DNA from: Lachnospiraceae bacterium UBA7784
GTDB lineage: Bacteria > Bacillota > Clostridia > Lachnospirales > Lachnospiraceae
Assembly: GCA_002480925.1 (NCBI GenBank)
Contig: DLDA01000006.1
Span: 1 to 41,334 of the forward strand
DNA length: 41,334 nt
Direction: 5' to 3'
Under the pieces are notes generated by a model. The model saw only the letters and a program-made list of their open reading frames with translations. It was not told the DNA's origin and searched no databases. Every line of letters begins with the position of its first letter. Position 1 is the stretch's first letter. Shown here one piece after another: positions 16,984-26,289 of this stretch. The position numbers were made by a program, and so were the translations under genes.

Positions 16984-17015
16984 TAAAAAAGATGAAAGAT
17001 CACACTTTCATCTTT
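16984..17015 (-). terminator. Intrinsic terminator after the lacI-family gene
   Basis: An 11-bp perfect stem (AAAGATGAAAG pairing with CTTTCATCTTT, 6-base loop) is followed on the minus strand by a run of T. The stem begins at the stop codon of the LacI-family gene, so it probably separates the maltodextrin operon from the YesL-Nudix gene, perhaps incompletely. Confidence 0.75.
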
Positions 17016-18042
17016 CTATTGCCTTTACCGATTCCCTTTCAAGAAGCGAGGCAGAATACACCAGCTGCCGTGGAGTATCGTCTCCGTTAATCGCCTTCAT
17101 CAGAAGATCTACTGAGGACTTTACCATCTTGTCCTTTGGCTGGCTTATCGTCGTAAGAGACGGGATCGTAAACCTTCCAAGGTCTATTCCGTCGAAGCCG
17201 ACCACCGAGAGATCATCCGCTACATTAAGGCCTGCCTCTGATATCGCCTTATAGGCTCCTATAGCTGTTATATCTGAAATGCAGAAAAGAGCTGTAAAAT
17301 CAGTTCTGGCCAGAAGCTTCCTTGCGACCGCATAACCGTTTTCCGTGGTGAACTCCGGAATATCCTCCTCCATGTATCCGACCAGATCCTCGTCATAGGC
17401 TATCCCAGCTTCCGCAAGAGCCCTTTTATAGCCTGACAGTCTCTGTCCGCCCACCGCGCGATCATCCTTATGTCCTGTGATTATCGCTATCCTCCTGTGG
17501 CCCTTTTCGATCAGGTACTTAACTGCCTTGCAGCTTTCTGCGGCGTCATCTATGGCAACAAGATTCACATTCGGCATAGGGGTATACATGCTGTGCGCTA
17601 CCGTACACAGCACATAGGGCACATCAAGCTGGTCAAGCTCCACGGCAGGATCCTCCATTTGTCCTCCAAGGAATATGACTCCCTTAAGCCGCTTCTCCTT
17701 GGCAAGCTCTATGGCCGAACGTGAAACTGCCGTATTTTCATCTACCAGATGGATCAGGAAATCATAGCCATTCTTATAGAGCAGGGTCTGAAATCCGTCA
17801 AACATCGACTGAAAGAATATATTGTTCAGTCCGCGCACTATAAGAGCTATTGTATTGGATTCCTGGATCTTTAAGTTGCGGGCGCTGTTGTTTGGAATAT
17901 AATGAAACTTTTTTACTACCTTAAGCACCCTTTCCTTTGTCTTGGGACTGATCCCCGGGTCATCGTTTATAGCGCGCGAGACCGTGCTTACACCTACTCC
18001 GCAGTATTTCGCGATATCCTTTATTGTAAGCTGGTCCGACAT
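17008..18042 (-). CDS. LacI-family transcriptional regulator (MalR-like)
   Basis: The 344-residue repressor has an N-terminal helix-turn-helix and hinge (LTIKDIAKYCGVGVSTVSRA, then YIPNNSARNLK) and a periplasmic-binding-protein-like sugar domain (residues 60-344, with IALIVRGLNNIFFQ and VVGFDGIDLGRFTIPSLTTI). AAAGGAG lies 10 bases ahead of the ATG. It is the last gene of the maltodextrin operon. The AACGTT-core palindromes ahead of the binding protein gene are its likely operators. Binding of a maltodextrin or a phospho-sugar is inferred from context. Confidence 0.92.
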   Translation of the reverse strand: MSDQLTIKDIAKYCGVGVSTVSRAINDDPGISPKTKERVLKVVKKFHYIPNNSARNLKIQESNTIALIVRGLNNIFFQSMFDGFQTLLYKNGYDFLIHLVDENTAVSRSAIELAKEKRLKGVIFLGGQMEDPAVELDQLDVPYVLCTVAHSMYTPMPNVNLVAIDDAAESCKAVKYLIEKGHRRIAIITGHKDDRAVGGQRLSGYKRALAEAGIAYDEDLVGYMEEDIPEFTTENGYAVARKLLARTDFTALFCISDITAIGAYKAISEAGLNVADDLSVVGFDGIDLGRFTIPSLTTISQPKDKMVKSSVDLLMKAINGDDTPRQLVYSASLLERESVKAIER

Positions 18043-18066
18043 TCTATCAGTTCTCCTTTACTATCT

Positions 18067-19566
18067 TTACAGTCTGCCGTACACCTCTGTAAGCTTCCTT
18101 ATCTCTTCCGCCTTTTCCTGGCTCAGTACTTTTTTCCTGACCCGCCATCTCCAGTTATCTCCGAGAGTGGATGGAGTGTTGATCCTTGCCCTGTTGTCAA
18201 GCCTCAGATAGTCCCAGAGCGGTATCACTGCCATATCTGATACACTTCCAAGTGCCAGCCTTATCATACCCTTTACTACGGACGGCTTTGTAGCGGAATC
18301 AGGCAGGCCTAAGTAATCTTTCAGAGATTGCAGCTCTAATGGAGTAATGCTATCTAGCCATCCCCGAAGAGTTTCGTTGTCATGGGTACCTGTATAGACC
18401 ACACTGTTCCTGTGATAATTGAATGGCAGATACTGGTTTTCTTTATTGATCACTCCGGAGGAATCCCTGCTGTCAAAGCCGAATTCAAGAACCTTCATAT
18501 TAGGAAAGCCGCATTCCTTTACTAAAGCCCTTACACTGTCCGTAATAAAGCCCAGATCCTCGGCTATTATACGGACATCTCCGAGCTCCTGTCTTATCTT
18601 GTTGAAAAGTCCAATTCCTGGGCCCTTTTCCCAGTGGCCTCCCTTAGCTGTAGTATTGCCTGCCGGGATAGAATAGTATTCATCAAAGCCTCTGAAATGG
18701 TCAATCCTTACTATATCATAAAGCTCCTGACACTTTTTTATCCGTCTTATCCACCATTCATAGCCAGTAGACTCGTGATAATCCCATCTGTAGAGAGGAT
18801 TGCCCCAGAGCTGACCGTCTGCTGAGAATCCATCAGGCGGGCATCCTGATACTGCCGTAGGTTTCTGGTCCTCATCCATCTGAAAGAGCTCTGGACCGGT
18901 CCATACATCTGATGAATCTGCCGCTACATAGATCGGTATGTCGCCTATTATCTCTATACCGTGGTTGTTTGCATATTCCTTCAGCCTCTTCCACTGGGTG
19001 AAAAATTCGTACTGGATAAAGATGTAAAACTCTACATCCTCTCCCCGATCCTCCAGAAATGAGGCAAGTGCAGTCTCATCTCTTTTCCTGTAGTCATCCT
19101 CCCACTCTGTGAAGCTTCTGCCGTCATGTGCATCTTTTAGAGCCATGAAAAGGGCATAGTCAAACAGCCAGTCTCTTTCCCTCTCCTTAAATGCCCTGTA
19201 GCCTTCCTGATCCGTGTCAAAGCGTCCGAAGGCTCTTCTCAAAAGAGTGAATCTGTTTTCATACTGCTTTCCGTAGTCTATCCTGTCTTCATTTCCTCCC
19301 GGAAAATCGTGAAGGTCTGCTTCTGTCAGCAGACCTTCATTCTTCAGGGTATCAGGATCGACGAAATAAGGATTTCCAGCAAATGTGGAAAAGGACTGAT
19401 ATGGAGAATCTCCGTAGCTCGTAGGGCCGAGCGGCAGGATCTGCCAGTATGACTGGCCTGCCTGCTCGAGAAAATCCACAAATCTATATGCCTCTGCAGA
19501 AAAGCAGCCTATTCCGTATGATCCCGGAAGAGAAAACACTGGCATCAGAATTCCTGCTGATCTCAT
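18067..19566 (-). CDS. malQ: 4-alpha-glucanotransferase (amylomaltase)
   Basis: This 499-residue glycoside hydrolase family 77 enzyme disproportionates maltodextrins in the cytoplasm. Visible signatures are GILMPVFSLPGSYGIG at the start, SYWQILPLGPT, GDSPYQSFSTFAGNP, the nucleophile region VRIDHFRGFDEYY, IAEDLGF, and YTGTHDNETLRGW with the transition-state Asp. The length is typical of the bacterial MalQ. The gene lies 28 bases after the second permease gene and 24 bases before the lacI-family gene, so it is part of the operon. Confidence 0.96.
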   Translation of the reverse strand: MRSAGILMPVFSLPGSYGIGCFSAEAYRFVDFLEQAGQSYWQILPLGPTSYGDSPYQSFSTFAGNPYFVDPDTLKNEGLLTEADLHDFPGGNEDRIDYGKQYENRFTLLRRAFGRFDTDQEGYRAFKERERDWLFDYALFMALKDAHDGRSFTEWEDDYRKRDETALASFLEDRGEDVEFYIFIQYEFFTQWKRLKEYANNHGIEIIGDIPIYVAADSSDVWTGPELFQMDEDQKPTAVSGCPPDGFSADGQLWGNPLYRWDYHESTGYEWWIRRIKKCQELYDIVRIDHFRGFDEYYSIPAGNTTAKGGHWEKGPGIGLFNKIRQELGDVRIIAEDLGFITDSVRALVKECGFPNMKVLEFGFDSRDSSGVINKENQYLPFNYHRNSVVYTGTHDNETLRGWLDSITPLELQSLKDYLGLPDSATKPSVVKGMIRLALGSVSDMAVIPLWDYLRLDNRARINTPSTLGDNWRWRVRKKVLSQEKAEEIRKLTEVYGRL

Positions 19567-19594
19567 TATGTTTCCTTTCGTAAATAAGCCTGTA

Positions 19595-20464
19595 TCAACC
19601 CTTAACTGCTCCAGCTACAACTCCTCCGATAATGTACTTCTGTGCAAGCATGTAGAAGACGATTATAGGGATAATAGCAAGTATGATTATGGCCATCATT
19701 GGTCCCCATTCAACCTGACCGTGGCTGGTCTGAAGGAACTGGATAGCGATAGGTACTGTCTTGTAGTTTGAATCAAGCACCAGATAAGGCAGAAGGTAGT
19801 CGTTCCATATCCACATTGCCTCAAGAATGGCTACTGTGATATAGGTTGGCTTCATTATAGGTACTACGATCCTGAAAAAGATGCCCAGTGCTCCGCAGCC
19901 GTCTATCATTGCAGCCTCCTCTATCTCAAGAGGAATGGACTTGGCAAAGCCTACAAACATGAATGTCGCAAGACCTGCTCCAAATCCCAGATATACTGGA
20001 ACTAATCCGATAGGATTGGTAAGATTAAGGTTCTGGGCTACATAAGCCAGAGTATACATTACCATCTGGAACGGAATTACCATAGAGAATGCGAAGAGTG
20101 CGTAAACGATCTTTGCTCCCTTGCTGTCCACTCTTGCTATATACCAGCCACACATGGATGTGCAGAGGATTATGGCTGCGACTGAAAGCACTGTTATGAG
20201 GACCGTATTTCCGAAGGCTGACCAGAAGTTGGTATCAGCTATACCCTGTACATAGTTTGCCAGTCCTGCAAAGGAATCCTTTGTCGGCAGAACAAATGTA
20301 TTGGCTCCTCCTATATTGCTGGTGGTCTTGAATGAATTTATCACAACCTCGAATATCGGGAAAATAAAGAAGAGTGATAATACTGTAAACAATATTGTCC
20401 AGATAAATCCGAACTTTACCGGCTTATCTGCCGGATCAAAGCTTGTATTCTTATTCTTTGCCAT
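19595..20464 (-). CDS. Maltodextrin ABC transporter permease (MalG-like)
   Basis: The 289-residue permease has six membrane segments. The cytoplasmic EAA motif that contacts the ATPase reads EEAAMIDGCGALGIFFRIVVPIMKP in order, residues ~190-215. The ending GGVVAGAVKG is typical of MalG-type CUT1 permeases. It starts one base after the stop of the partner permease, with a GGAGAGGAG site inside that gene. No ATPase is encoded here; CUT1 systems commonly share one MsmX/MsmK-like ATPase encoded elsewhere. Confidence 0.93.
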   Translation of the reverse strand: MAKNKNTSFDPADKPVKFGFIWTILFTVLSLFFIFPIFEVVINSFKTTSNIGGANTFVLPTKDSFAGLANYVQGIADTNFWSAFGNTVLITVLSVAAIILCTSMCGWYIARVDSKGAKIVYALFAFSMVIPFQMVMYTLAYVAQNLNLTNPIGLVPVYLGFGAGLATFMFVGFAKSIPLEIEEAAMIDGCGALGIFFRIVVPIMKPTYITVAILEAMWIWNDYLLPYLVLDSNYKTVPIAIQFLQTSHGQVEWGPMMAIIILAIIPIIVFYMLAQKYIIGGVVAGAVKG

Positions 20465-20465
20465 A

Positions 20466-21308
20466 TTACATCTGCTCCTCTCCGCGTCTTGTAAAGTGCA
20501 GCTGTGCGAACGCTATTATTGCTACAAGTATGGTAAACAGTACAGCCTTTGCCTGTCCTACTCCCTGCCATCCTACTCTTCCATAGAAGGTGTTGTAGAT
20601 ATTAAGTGCAAGCATCTGCGATGCCTTTCCAGGCTTACCAGCTGTAAGGGCAAGGTTCTGATCGAAGAGCTTGAAGCCGTTTGTCAGTGTGAGGAAGGTA
20701 CAGATAGTGATGGTCGGGCGAAGGATAGGGATAACTACGTTCTTAAGGCGCTGCCATGCTCCGGCTCCGTCTATCTCTGCTGACTCGATAAGCTCGTGAG
20801 GCACTCCCATGATACCGGCTATATAGATTATCATTACATATCCTATCTGCTGCCAGTTCATAAGAATGACAAGGCCCCAGAAGCCGAACTTTGCGTTGCT
20901 TACTATTGTAGTGCTCCAATGTGCCAGTATGCCGTTGAAGATCATCTTCCAGATGGTACCAAGGACGATTCCTCCGATAAGGTTTGGCATGAAGAAGATG
21001 GTCCTGAATACGTTTGTCCCTCTGAACCTCTTGGTCAGGGCAAGCGCTATTAGAAATCCGAATACGTTTATCGTGATCACACTTACGACTGTAAACAGTG
21101 CCGTGTACCAGAGCGAATGAGTGAAATCATTCTCTGTAAAGATCTTCTTGTAGTTCTCCAGACCAACGAAGGTCGTGTTGTTGATTACTGTGAATCTGTT
21201 GAATGATAGATAAGCTCCCCATAGGAACGGTACTATGAAGCCAATTGTAAAGGCGATCAAGGTAGGAAGCACGAAAATGGGGAAGGCCCTTCTGACTGTC
21301 TTTTTCAT
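20466..21308 (-). CDS. Maltodextrin ABC transporter permease (MalF-like)
   Basis: This 280-residue CUT1 permease starts MKKTVRRAFPIFVLPTLIAF, with six membrane segments and an EAA motif (ESAEIDGAGAWQRLKNVVIP). I chose the ATG at 21308 because the first membrane helix then follows a short basic leader, as is normal, and AAAGGA lies upstream. The frame stays open for 49 more codons into the intercistronic region, but that stretch contains the terminator-like hairpin and has no coding look. Confidence 0.92.
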   Translation of the reverse strand: MKKTVRRAFPIFVLPTLIAFTIGFIVPFLWGAYLSFNRFTVINNTTFVGLENYKKIFTENDFTHSLWYTALFTVVSVITINVFGFLIALALTKRFRGTNVFRTIFFMPNLIGGIVLGTIWKMIFNGILAHWSTTIVSNAKFGFWGLVILMNWQQIGYVMIIYIAGIMGVPHELIESAEIDGAGAWQRLKNVVIPILRPTITICTFLTLTNGFKLFDQNLALTAGKPGKASQMLALNIYNTFYGRVGWQGVGQAKAVLFTILVAIIAFAQLHFTRRGEEQM

Positions 21309-21425
21309 CTGCCATTGTCCTTTCTGTGAAAAATCGATCTGATCTCTAGTGTTGCCAATAATATCTTTCCCGGGATACGGATTTATTTGGTCCCGGATTC
21401 CTGGAAATACATCATTTCCGCTTAG

Positions 21426-21461
21426 AAAAATCGGGCGGATGACGGTGGGTGTCATCCGCCC
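21426..21461 (-). terminator. Intercistronic hairpin between binding protein and permease genes
   Basis: A perfect 11-bp GC-rich stem (GGGCGGATGAC with GTCATCCGCCC, 7-base loop) is followed by a short T run on the minus strand. It probably stops part of the transcription, or protects the upstream mRNA end. This would give more binding protein than permease, as is common in such operons. Confidence 0.75.
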
Positions 21462-21544
21462 GCATGTCAGGCTCTTTCTTAAAGGAGGATAGGCAGAGCC
21501 CTGAATTGAGTTATATATCTAATGAAGAAGAAGCTTTAATATCG

Positions 21545-22912
21545 TTACTGAGCTGATGCAGCCTTCTCTGACTTCCAGTTGTCAACGAATGCCTTAACAA
21601 CTCCGCTCCACTTGCCTGAGCCATCAGCATATGCTGTCATAGCAGAACCAAGCTGGTTCTTCCATTCCTCTGAAGGCATTGTTGTGAAGTTCCATGATAC
21701 AGGTGTCTTGCCCTGAGCAACGTAGTCGTTTGCGATCTTTACAAGAGGGTTTGTTGTCTCGTACTTGTCTGTGAAGGTATCGAACGGTGTAACGAATCCC
21801 ATCTTGTTTGCAATAGAATCACGTCCCTGATCTGATGTGATGACCCAGTTAAGGAAATCATATGTAGCCTGCTTGTCAGCATCGCTTGCCTGGCTGTTTA
21901 CGCACCAGTAGTTCTCTGATCCTGTGCAGAGTCCCTGATTTTCCTCGCCGTCAACTCCGATGTAGATAGGAAGCATTCCAAGCTCATCGTCCTTGATCTT
22001 GCCGGCCTTCTGGATATCTGAGTAAGCCCATGTACCATTCTGATAGAAGACTGCCTCGCCGTTGTTGAACTCTGAGTTAGCGTCATCACCGGTCTTTGCA
22101 GCGATCTCGGTTGGCTTGCAGGTAGAATCTGTAAGGTAGAGATCCCAGATCTTCTTGAAGTTGTCGAGATACTCGCCCTTGATAGCGTCTGTATCTGTCT
22201 CGCCTTCCTTCTGATACTCATAGTAGATAGGAAGGTTTGCAAGATGGGTCTTGAATCTCCAGTCTGATGAAGAATCCATTCCAGCTGATGTAAAGGCTCC
22301 CTTTACTCCGAGCTGATCCTTCTTTGCCTGGATATCGTCTGCTACTTCCTTCAGCTTGTCGAAGCTGTTGATGTCCTCTGGCTTGGAGATCTTTGCGCCA
22401 TCGAGCTTGCAGTACTTGTCAAGTAAGCCCTTGTTGTAGATGATTCCATAGGTCTCGATAACGTATGCGATTCCGTCAACCTTGTCTCCATCCTTAAGAA
22501 CGAAGGAATCTGTACCGTCCTTCATGTGCTTGTAGATCTCTGACTGTGACATATCATCACAGTAGTCCTTCCAGCTTGCAAGTCCTACAGGTCCGTTTAC
22601 CTGGAAGAGTGTAGGAGCATCCTTCTTTGCCATCTCAGAAGTGAGCTGCTGCTCGTATGTTCCTGATGCGGCTGTAACAACCTTGACCTCTGTTCCGGTC
22701 TCCTTTGTGTACTCCTTTGCGAGAGCCTGCCAATCCTCGTCTGCCTCTGGCTTGAAGTTCAGGTAATAAACCTTTCCGCCTGATGCCTTCTTTGATGTGC
22801 CTGAAGAAGACTTGGTGGATGAAGATGATGTGTTCTTTGAACCGCCGCAGCCAGCTAATGCTGTAACTGCCATTGCTCCACAGAGGAGCGCTGTTACGAG
22901 TTTTCTTTTCAT
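21545..22912 (-). CDS. Extracellular sugar-binding lipoprotein (MalE-like)
   Basis: The 455-residue protein has a lipoprotein signal peptide (MKRKLVTALLCGAM, lipobox LAGC with lipid-anchored Cys 22), then a Ser/Thr/Lys-rich linker and a family 1 solute-binding fold (EMAKKDAPTLFQVNG, YGIIYNKGLLDKY, NGEAVFYQNGTWAYSDI). It captures an oligosaccharide, most likely a maltodextrin given malQ, for the two permeases. GGAGG stands 8 bases ahead of the ATG. First gene of the operon, behind a LacI-controlled promoter. Confidence 0.93.
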   Translation of the reverse strand: MKRKLVTALLCGAMAVTALAGCGGSKNTSSSSTKSSSGTSKKASGGKVYYLNFKPEADEDWQALAKEYTKETGTEVKVVTAASGTYEQQLTSEMAKKDAPTLFQVNGPVGLASWKDYCDDMSQSEIYKHMKDGTDSFVLKDGDKVDGIAYVIETYGIIYNKGLLDKYCKLDGAKISKPEDINSFDKLKEVADDIQAKKDQLGVKGAFTSAGMDSSSDWRFKTHLANLPIYYEYQKEGETDTDAIKGEYLDNFKKIWDLYLTDSTCKPTEIAAKTGDDANSEFNNGEAVFYQNGTWAYSDIQKAGKIKDDELGMLPIYIGVDGEENQGLCTGSENYWCVNSQASDADKQATYDFLNWVITSDQGRDSIANKMGFVTPFDTFTDKYETTNPLVKIANDYVAQGKTPVSWNFTTMPSEEWKNQLGSAMTAYADGSGKWSGVVKAFVDNWKSEKAASAQ

Positions 22913-22946
22913 GATTCGAATCCTCCATTCTGATTCTTTTTAGATT

Positions 22947-22973
22947 GATAACGTTTCTTTCGGAAACGTTACC
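22947..22973. promoter_or_regulatory. Two LacI-type operator-like sites in the operon leader
   Basis: GATAACGTTTCT (22947-22958) and GGAAACGTTACC (22962-22973) both carry the central AACGTT of the stronger sites upstream, with degenerate flanks. They lie in the untranslated leader. Their centres are 15 bases apart. Confidence 0.5.
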
Positions 22974-22992
22974 TCGCATCTCCTTCTTGCTT

Positions 22993-23004
22993 GGAAACGT
23001 TTCC
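22993..23004. promoter_or_regulatory. Perfect LacI-type operator
   Basis: GGAAACGTTTCC is a perfect 12-bp palindrome of the LacI/MalR type. It lies just after the predicted transcription start of the maltodextrin operon. The likely binder is the LacI-family protein at 17008-18042. Confidence 0.75.
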
Positions 23005-23017
23005 TTTCGATGAATCT

Positions 23018-23046
23018 AATGTATCACGTTTTGGAAACGTTTTCAA
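23018..23046 (-). promoter_or_regulatory. Maltodextrin operon promoter with embedded operator
   Basis: TTGAAA (23041-23046), 17 bases and TACATT (23018-23023) on the minus strand. The spacer contains most of GGAAACGTTTTC (23033-23044), a near-palindromic LacI-type operator, so the repressor would block RNA polymerase directly. Confidence 0.65.
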
Positions 23047-23077
23047 TACCCTTTTGACAATTTTGTTGAACCTGTTC

Positions 23078-23123
23078 AAAAAAAGAAGCCGGGTTTTGTG
23101 CAACTTGCACAAAGCCCAGCCTC
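23078..23123 (-). terminator. secA intrinsic terminator
   Basis: On the minus strand a 19-bp stem with one mismatch (starting GAGGCTGGGCTTTGTG) is followed by seven T. It starts about ten bases after the secA stop codon. Confidence 0.88.
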
Positions 23124-23132
23124 TTGTCATTT

Positions 23133-25727
23133 TCAGCCCTTACTGCTATACAGCTTCTTTCCATGGCAGTTCTTGTACTTAAGTCCGCTGCCGCATGGAC
23201 ATGGATCATTCGGATAGATCTTCGGCGCCTTCCTGCGCTTAGGTCCTGACTGAGAAGGACCGTCGTCCTTATTCGTTCCTGTCGGCTTGGCCACCTCTTC
23301 ACGCTCGATCTTTCTCTCGAAGCGGATGCGGAACATCATCATGACTGTATCGTGACGAATAGCCTCGTTCATGGCATCCATCATCTCATAGGATTCGGCC
23401 TTGTATTCATCGATAGGATTCTTCTGTCCGTATGCCTGGAGGCCTATGCTCTGTCTGAGCTGCTCCATATCGTCGATCTCTTCCATCCAGTGCTGGTCGA
23501 TAGCACGCAGAAGCACTACTCTCTCTATCTCATGGAAGTCAACCTCCTCCGGAGCCTCGGCTGCCTTCTGCTCATAGAGCTCGTCTGCCTCCTCTATGAT
23601 CTTCTCCTCGAGATCTGCGACATTCTTTATAGAATGCTGGTCAAGGAAGTCCTCGGTGACAGGCTTCATAGGTATCACATCGAGCAGGATGCGGTTAAGC
23701 TCGTTCAGATCCCACTCATCACGGCCTATTCCGTCATTTATTACCTTCTCTACCAGAGACCTTACCTGATCTGCGATCATTGCCTTGATCTGATCATGCA
23801 TATCCTCGCCGTCGAGCACTCTGCGTCTCTGCTTGTAAACAAGCTCACGCTGGTCATTATTGACCTCGTCGTACTCGAGCAGGTTCTTTCTGATGCTGAA
23901 GTTATTGCTCTCGATCTTCTCCTGGGCATGCTCTATTGCGCTTGTGAGCAGCTTGTGGTGGATCTGCTCGCCCTCAGGAATACCAAGGGAATTGAATACC
24001 TTTATAAGTCTCTCTGATCCGAAAAGGCGCATCAGATTGTCCTCAAGGGAAATGAAGAACTGGGACTCACCCGGATCCCCCTGACGACCTGAACGTCCAC
24101 GTAGCTGGTTATCGATTCGTCTCGACTCGTGGCGCTCAGTTCCTATGATCTTTAAGCCTCCGGCCTCGCGGGCCTCGTCATCGATCTTGATATCGGTACC
24201 ACGTCCGGCCATATTTGTAGCTATAGTCACATGACCATGGATACCGGCCTGAGCTACGATCTCGGCCTCCTTCTCATGGTTCTTGGCATTCAGGACCTCA
24301 TGCTGTATGCCCTCACGGCTTAAAAGCTTGGATACTCGTTCAGACACATCGATAGTAATCGTTCCTACAAGGACTGGCTGGCCCTTGGCATGGGCTTCCT
24401 TTACCTCGTCAACTACTGCTGCAAACTTCTCCTTCTCGGTTTTGTATACAGCGTCGTCATGATCTATACGGATGACAGGCTTATTGGTCGGGATCTCGAT
24501 TACATCCATTCCGTAGATATCACGGAACTCCTGCTCCTCAGTGAGGGCGGTACCTGTCATTCCGGCCTTCTTGTCATACTTGTTGAAGAAGTTCTGGAAT
24601 GTGATATCGGCCAGGGTCATGCTTTCTCTCTTGATATCCACATGCTCCTTGGCCTCGATAGCCTGGTGGAGTCCGTCTGAATAACGGCGGCCAGGCATGA
24701 TCCTTCCTGTGAAGTCATCTACTATCAGGACCTCTCCGTCCTTTACGACGTAGTCCTGATCCCTGTGCATAAGCTCATGAGCTCTGATCGCAAGGATCAC
24801 ATTGTGCTGGATCTCAAGATTCTCAGGGTCTGCAAGGTTTTCTATATGGAAGAATTCCTCGGTCTTCTTTATGCCTCTCTGGGTGAGGTTTACTACCTTA
24901 TCCTTCTCGCCGACTATATAGTCACCGGTCTCCTCCTGCTCTATTCCCATAATGGCATCCATCTTGGAATATTCCGGGAGATCCTTGCCTCGCTCCATCT
25001 GGCGTACAAGCACATCGCACATCTCATAAAGCTTGGTCGACTTGCCACTCTGGCCTGAGATGATAAGAGGCGTACGGGCTTCATCGATGAGAACTGAGTC
25101 CACCTCATCTATGATCGCATAGTGCAGGCCTCTCTGGACCATGTCTTCTTTCCTTACGACCATGTTGTCTCTCAGATAGTCAAATCCCAGCTCATTGTTC
25201 GTGATATAGGTGATATCGCAGTTATAGGCGGCCTGACGCTCCTCCTTGTCCATGTCATTCAGGACACAGCCAACTGTAAGGCCAAGGAACTCATGGACTG
25301 CTCCCATCCACTCTGCATCACGCTTTGCCAGGTAGTCATTTACCGTTACTACATGGACTCCCTTGCCCTCAAGGGCATTCAGATATGCCGGAAGGGTACA
25401 TACAAGTGTCTTTCCTTCACCAGTCTTCATCTCAGCGATACGTCCCTGATGAAGGATGATGCCTCCGATCAGCTGGACCCTGAAGTGCTCCATTCCGAGC
25501 GTACGCTTTGCAGCCTCCCTGACCACTGCATATGCCTCAGGAAGGATATCGTCAAGAGTCTTGCCGTCCGCAAGCTGCTCCTTGAAGTAATCGGTCTTGC
25601 CTCTAAGCTCTTCATCAGAAAGCTTTCCCATCTCATCGCGATAGCCCTCTATCTTGTCCACTATCGGTCTGATACGGCGCAGCTCATGCTGGCTGTGGGT
25701 TCCAAATATCTTTGTGACTATACTCAT
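23133..25727 (-). CDS. secA: Preprotein translocase ATPase SecA
   Basis: This 864-residue motor drives protein export through SecYEG. It shows Walker A KTGEGKT (residues 101-107), the DEAD-like box [13 protein letters not shown], the preprotein cross-linking region, [16 protein letters not shown], and [15 protein letters not shown] in the second ATPase domain. The C-terminus carries a basic linker and a SEC-C zinc motif ([14 protein letters not shown]), which binds SecB or ribosomes in the family. The length is normal. The ribosome site AAGGAG lies 13 bases from the ATG, a little far. Confidence 0.98.
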   Translation of the reverse strand: MSIVTKIFGTHSQHELRRIRPIVDKIEGYRDEMGKLSDEELRGKTDYFKEQLADGKTLDDILPEAYAVVREAAKRTLGMEHFRVQLIGGIILHQGRIAEMKTGEGKTLVCTLPAYLNALEGKGVHVVTVNDYLAKRDAEWMGAVHEFLGLTVGCVLNDMDKEERQAAYNCDITYITNNELGFDYLRDNMVVRKEDMVQRGLHYAIIDEVDSVLIDEARTPLIISGQSGKSTKLYEMCDVLVRQMERGKDLPEYSKMDAIMGIEQEETGDYIVGEKDKVVNLTQRGIKKTEEFFHIENLADPENLEIQHNVILAIRAHELMHRDQDYVVKDGEVLIVDDFTGRIMPGRRYSDGLHQAIEAKEHVDIKRESMTLADITFQNFFNKYDKKAGMTGTALTEEQEFRDIYGMDVIEIPTNKPVIRIDHDDAVYKTEKEKFAAVVDEVKEAHAKGQPVLVGTITIDVSERVSKLLSREGIQHEVLNAKNHEKEAEIVAQAGIHGHVTIATNMAGRGTDIKIDDEAREAGGLKIIGTERHESRRIDNQLRGRSGRQGDPGESQFFISLEDNLMRLFGSERLIKVFNSLGIPEGEQIHHKLLTSAIEHAQEKIESNNFSIRKNLLEYDEVNNDQRELVYKQRRRVLDGEDMHDQIKAMIADQVRSLVEKVINDGIGRDEWDLNELNRILLDVIPMKPVTEDFLDQHSIKNVADLEEKIIEEADELYEQKAAEAPEEVDFHEIERVVLLRAIDQHWMEEIDDMEQLRQSIGLQAYGQKNPIDEYKAESYEMMDAMNEAIRHDTVMMMFRIRFERKIEREEVAKPTGTNKDDGPSQSGPKRRKAPKIYPNDPCPCGSGLKYKNCHGKKLYSSKG

Positions 25728-25779
25728 ATGTGTGTGTTTTCTCCTTATGTATTCTTTTCAAAGAAGCCAATTAGGACAT

Positions 25780-25808
25780 ATGATAACACGTTTATAATAA
25801 TTATACAA
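25780..25808 (-). promoter_or_regulatory. Possible secA promoter
   Basis: TTGTAT (25803-25808), 17 bases and TATCAT (25780-25785) on the minus strand, in the 87-base gap between the Rrf2 gene and secA. The stretch is AT-rich and other registers are possible. Confidence 0.4.
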
Positions 25809-25814
25809 GTTTTA

Positions 25815-26240
25815 TCAGATCACGAAGTCGTACTGTCCTATCTCTGTGCCAGTTATGTCCTTTATTGTGACTGAATCCAGATAATCGGTGATAGCCTTGT
25901 AAAGGCCCTTCCACATTTTCATCTCGCGGGCCGCCGAGACATTGTCTCCCTTGTCCTCATCCATATTCGGTACTGGTTCTAAAGATCCCTCTGTGACCTC
26001 GAGGATTTCCCTTATAGTATATTCCTCAGGGCTCCTTGTAAGCCTGTATCCGCCACCCTTGCCTCTTAGCGAGACAACAAAGCCGCTCTTGGAGAGCATT
26101 GAGACTATTGACTCCAGATATTTCTCCGATATCTCCTGCCTGTCTGCTATATCGGAAAGCGGAATGAACTCTCCATTATTATGCTCAGCCAGATCTACCA
26201 TCACTCTGAGCGCGTATCTTCCTCTGGTACTTATGGTCAT
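25815..26240 (-). CDS. Rrf2-family transcriptional regulator (CymR-like)
   Basis: The 141-residue protein begins MTISTRGRYALRVMVDLAEH and has a winged helix with ISEKYLESIVSMLSKSGFV and SLRGKGGGYRLTR, the Rrf2 hallmark. It has no cysteines, so it cannot hold an iron-sulfur cluster as IscR does. It is closer in type to CymR, which senses cysteine biosynthesis status through CysK. It lies 49 bases after mfd and ahead of secA, with AGGAG before the ATG; no sulfur or iron-sulfur genes lie nearby. The target genes are unknown. Confidence 0.9.
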   Translation of the reverse strand: MTISTRGRYALRVMVDLAEHNNGEFIPLSDIADRQEISEKYLESIVSMLSKSGFVVSLRGKGGGYRLTRSPEEYTIREILEVTEGSLEPVPNMDEDKGDNVSAAREMKMWKGLYKAITDYLDSVTIKDITGTEIGQYDFVI

Positions 26241-26289
26241 ATCTTTTCTCCTATTATTCCCATCTTTTCACCGGGTTTGTTTTATTGTC

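Noticed and set aside
21309..21455. Upstream extension of the MalF-like permease by 49 residues.
   Set aside because: The extension covers the terminator-like hairpin region and displaces the normal N-terminal membrane helix. The ATG at 21308 fits better.
25122..25874. A 250-codon plus-strand frame antisense to secA.
   Set aside because: It is an antisense shadow of secA with no translation signals.
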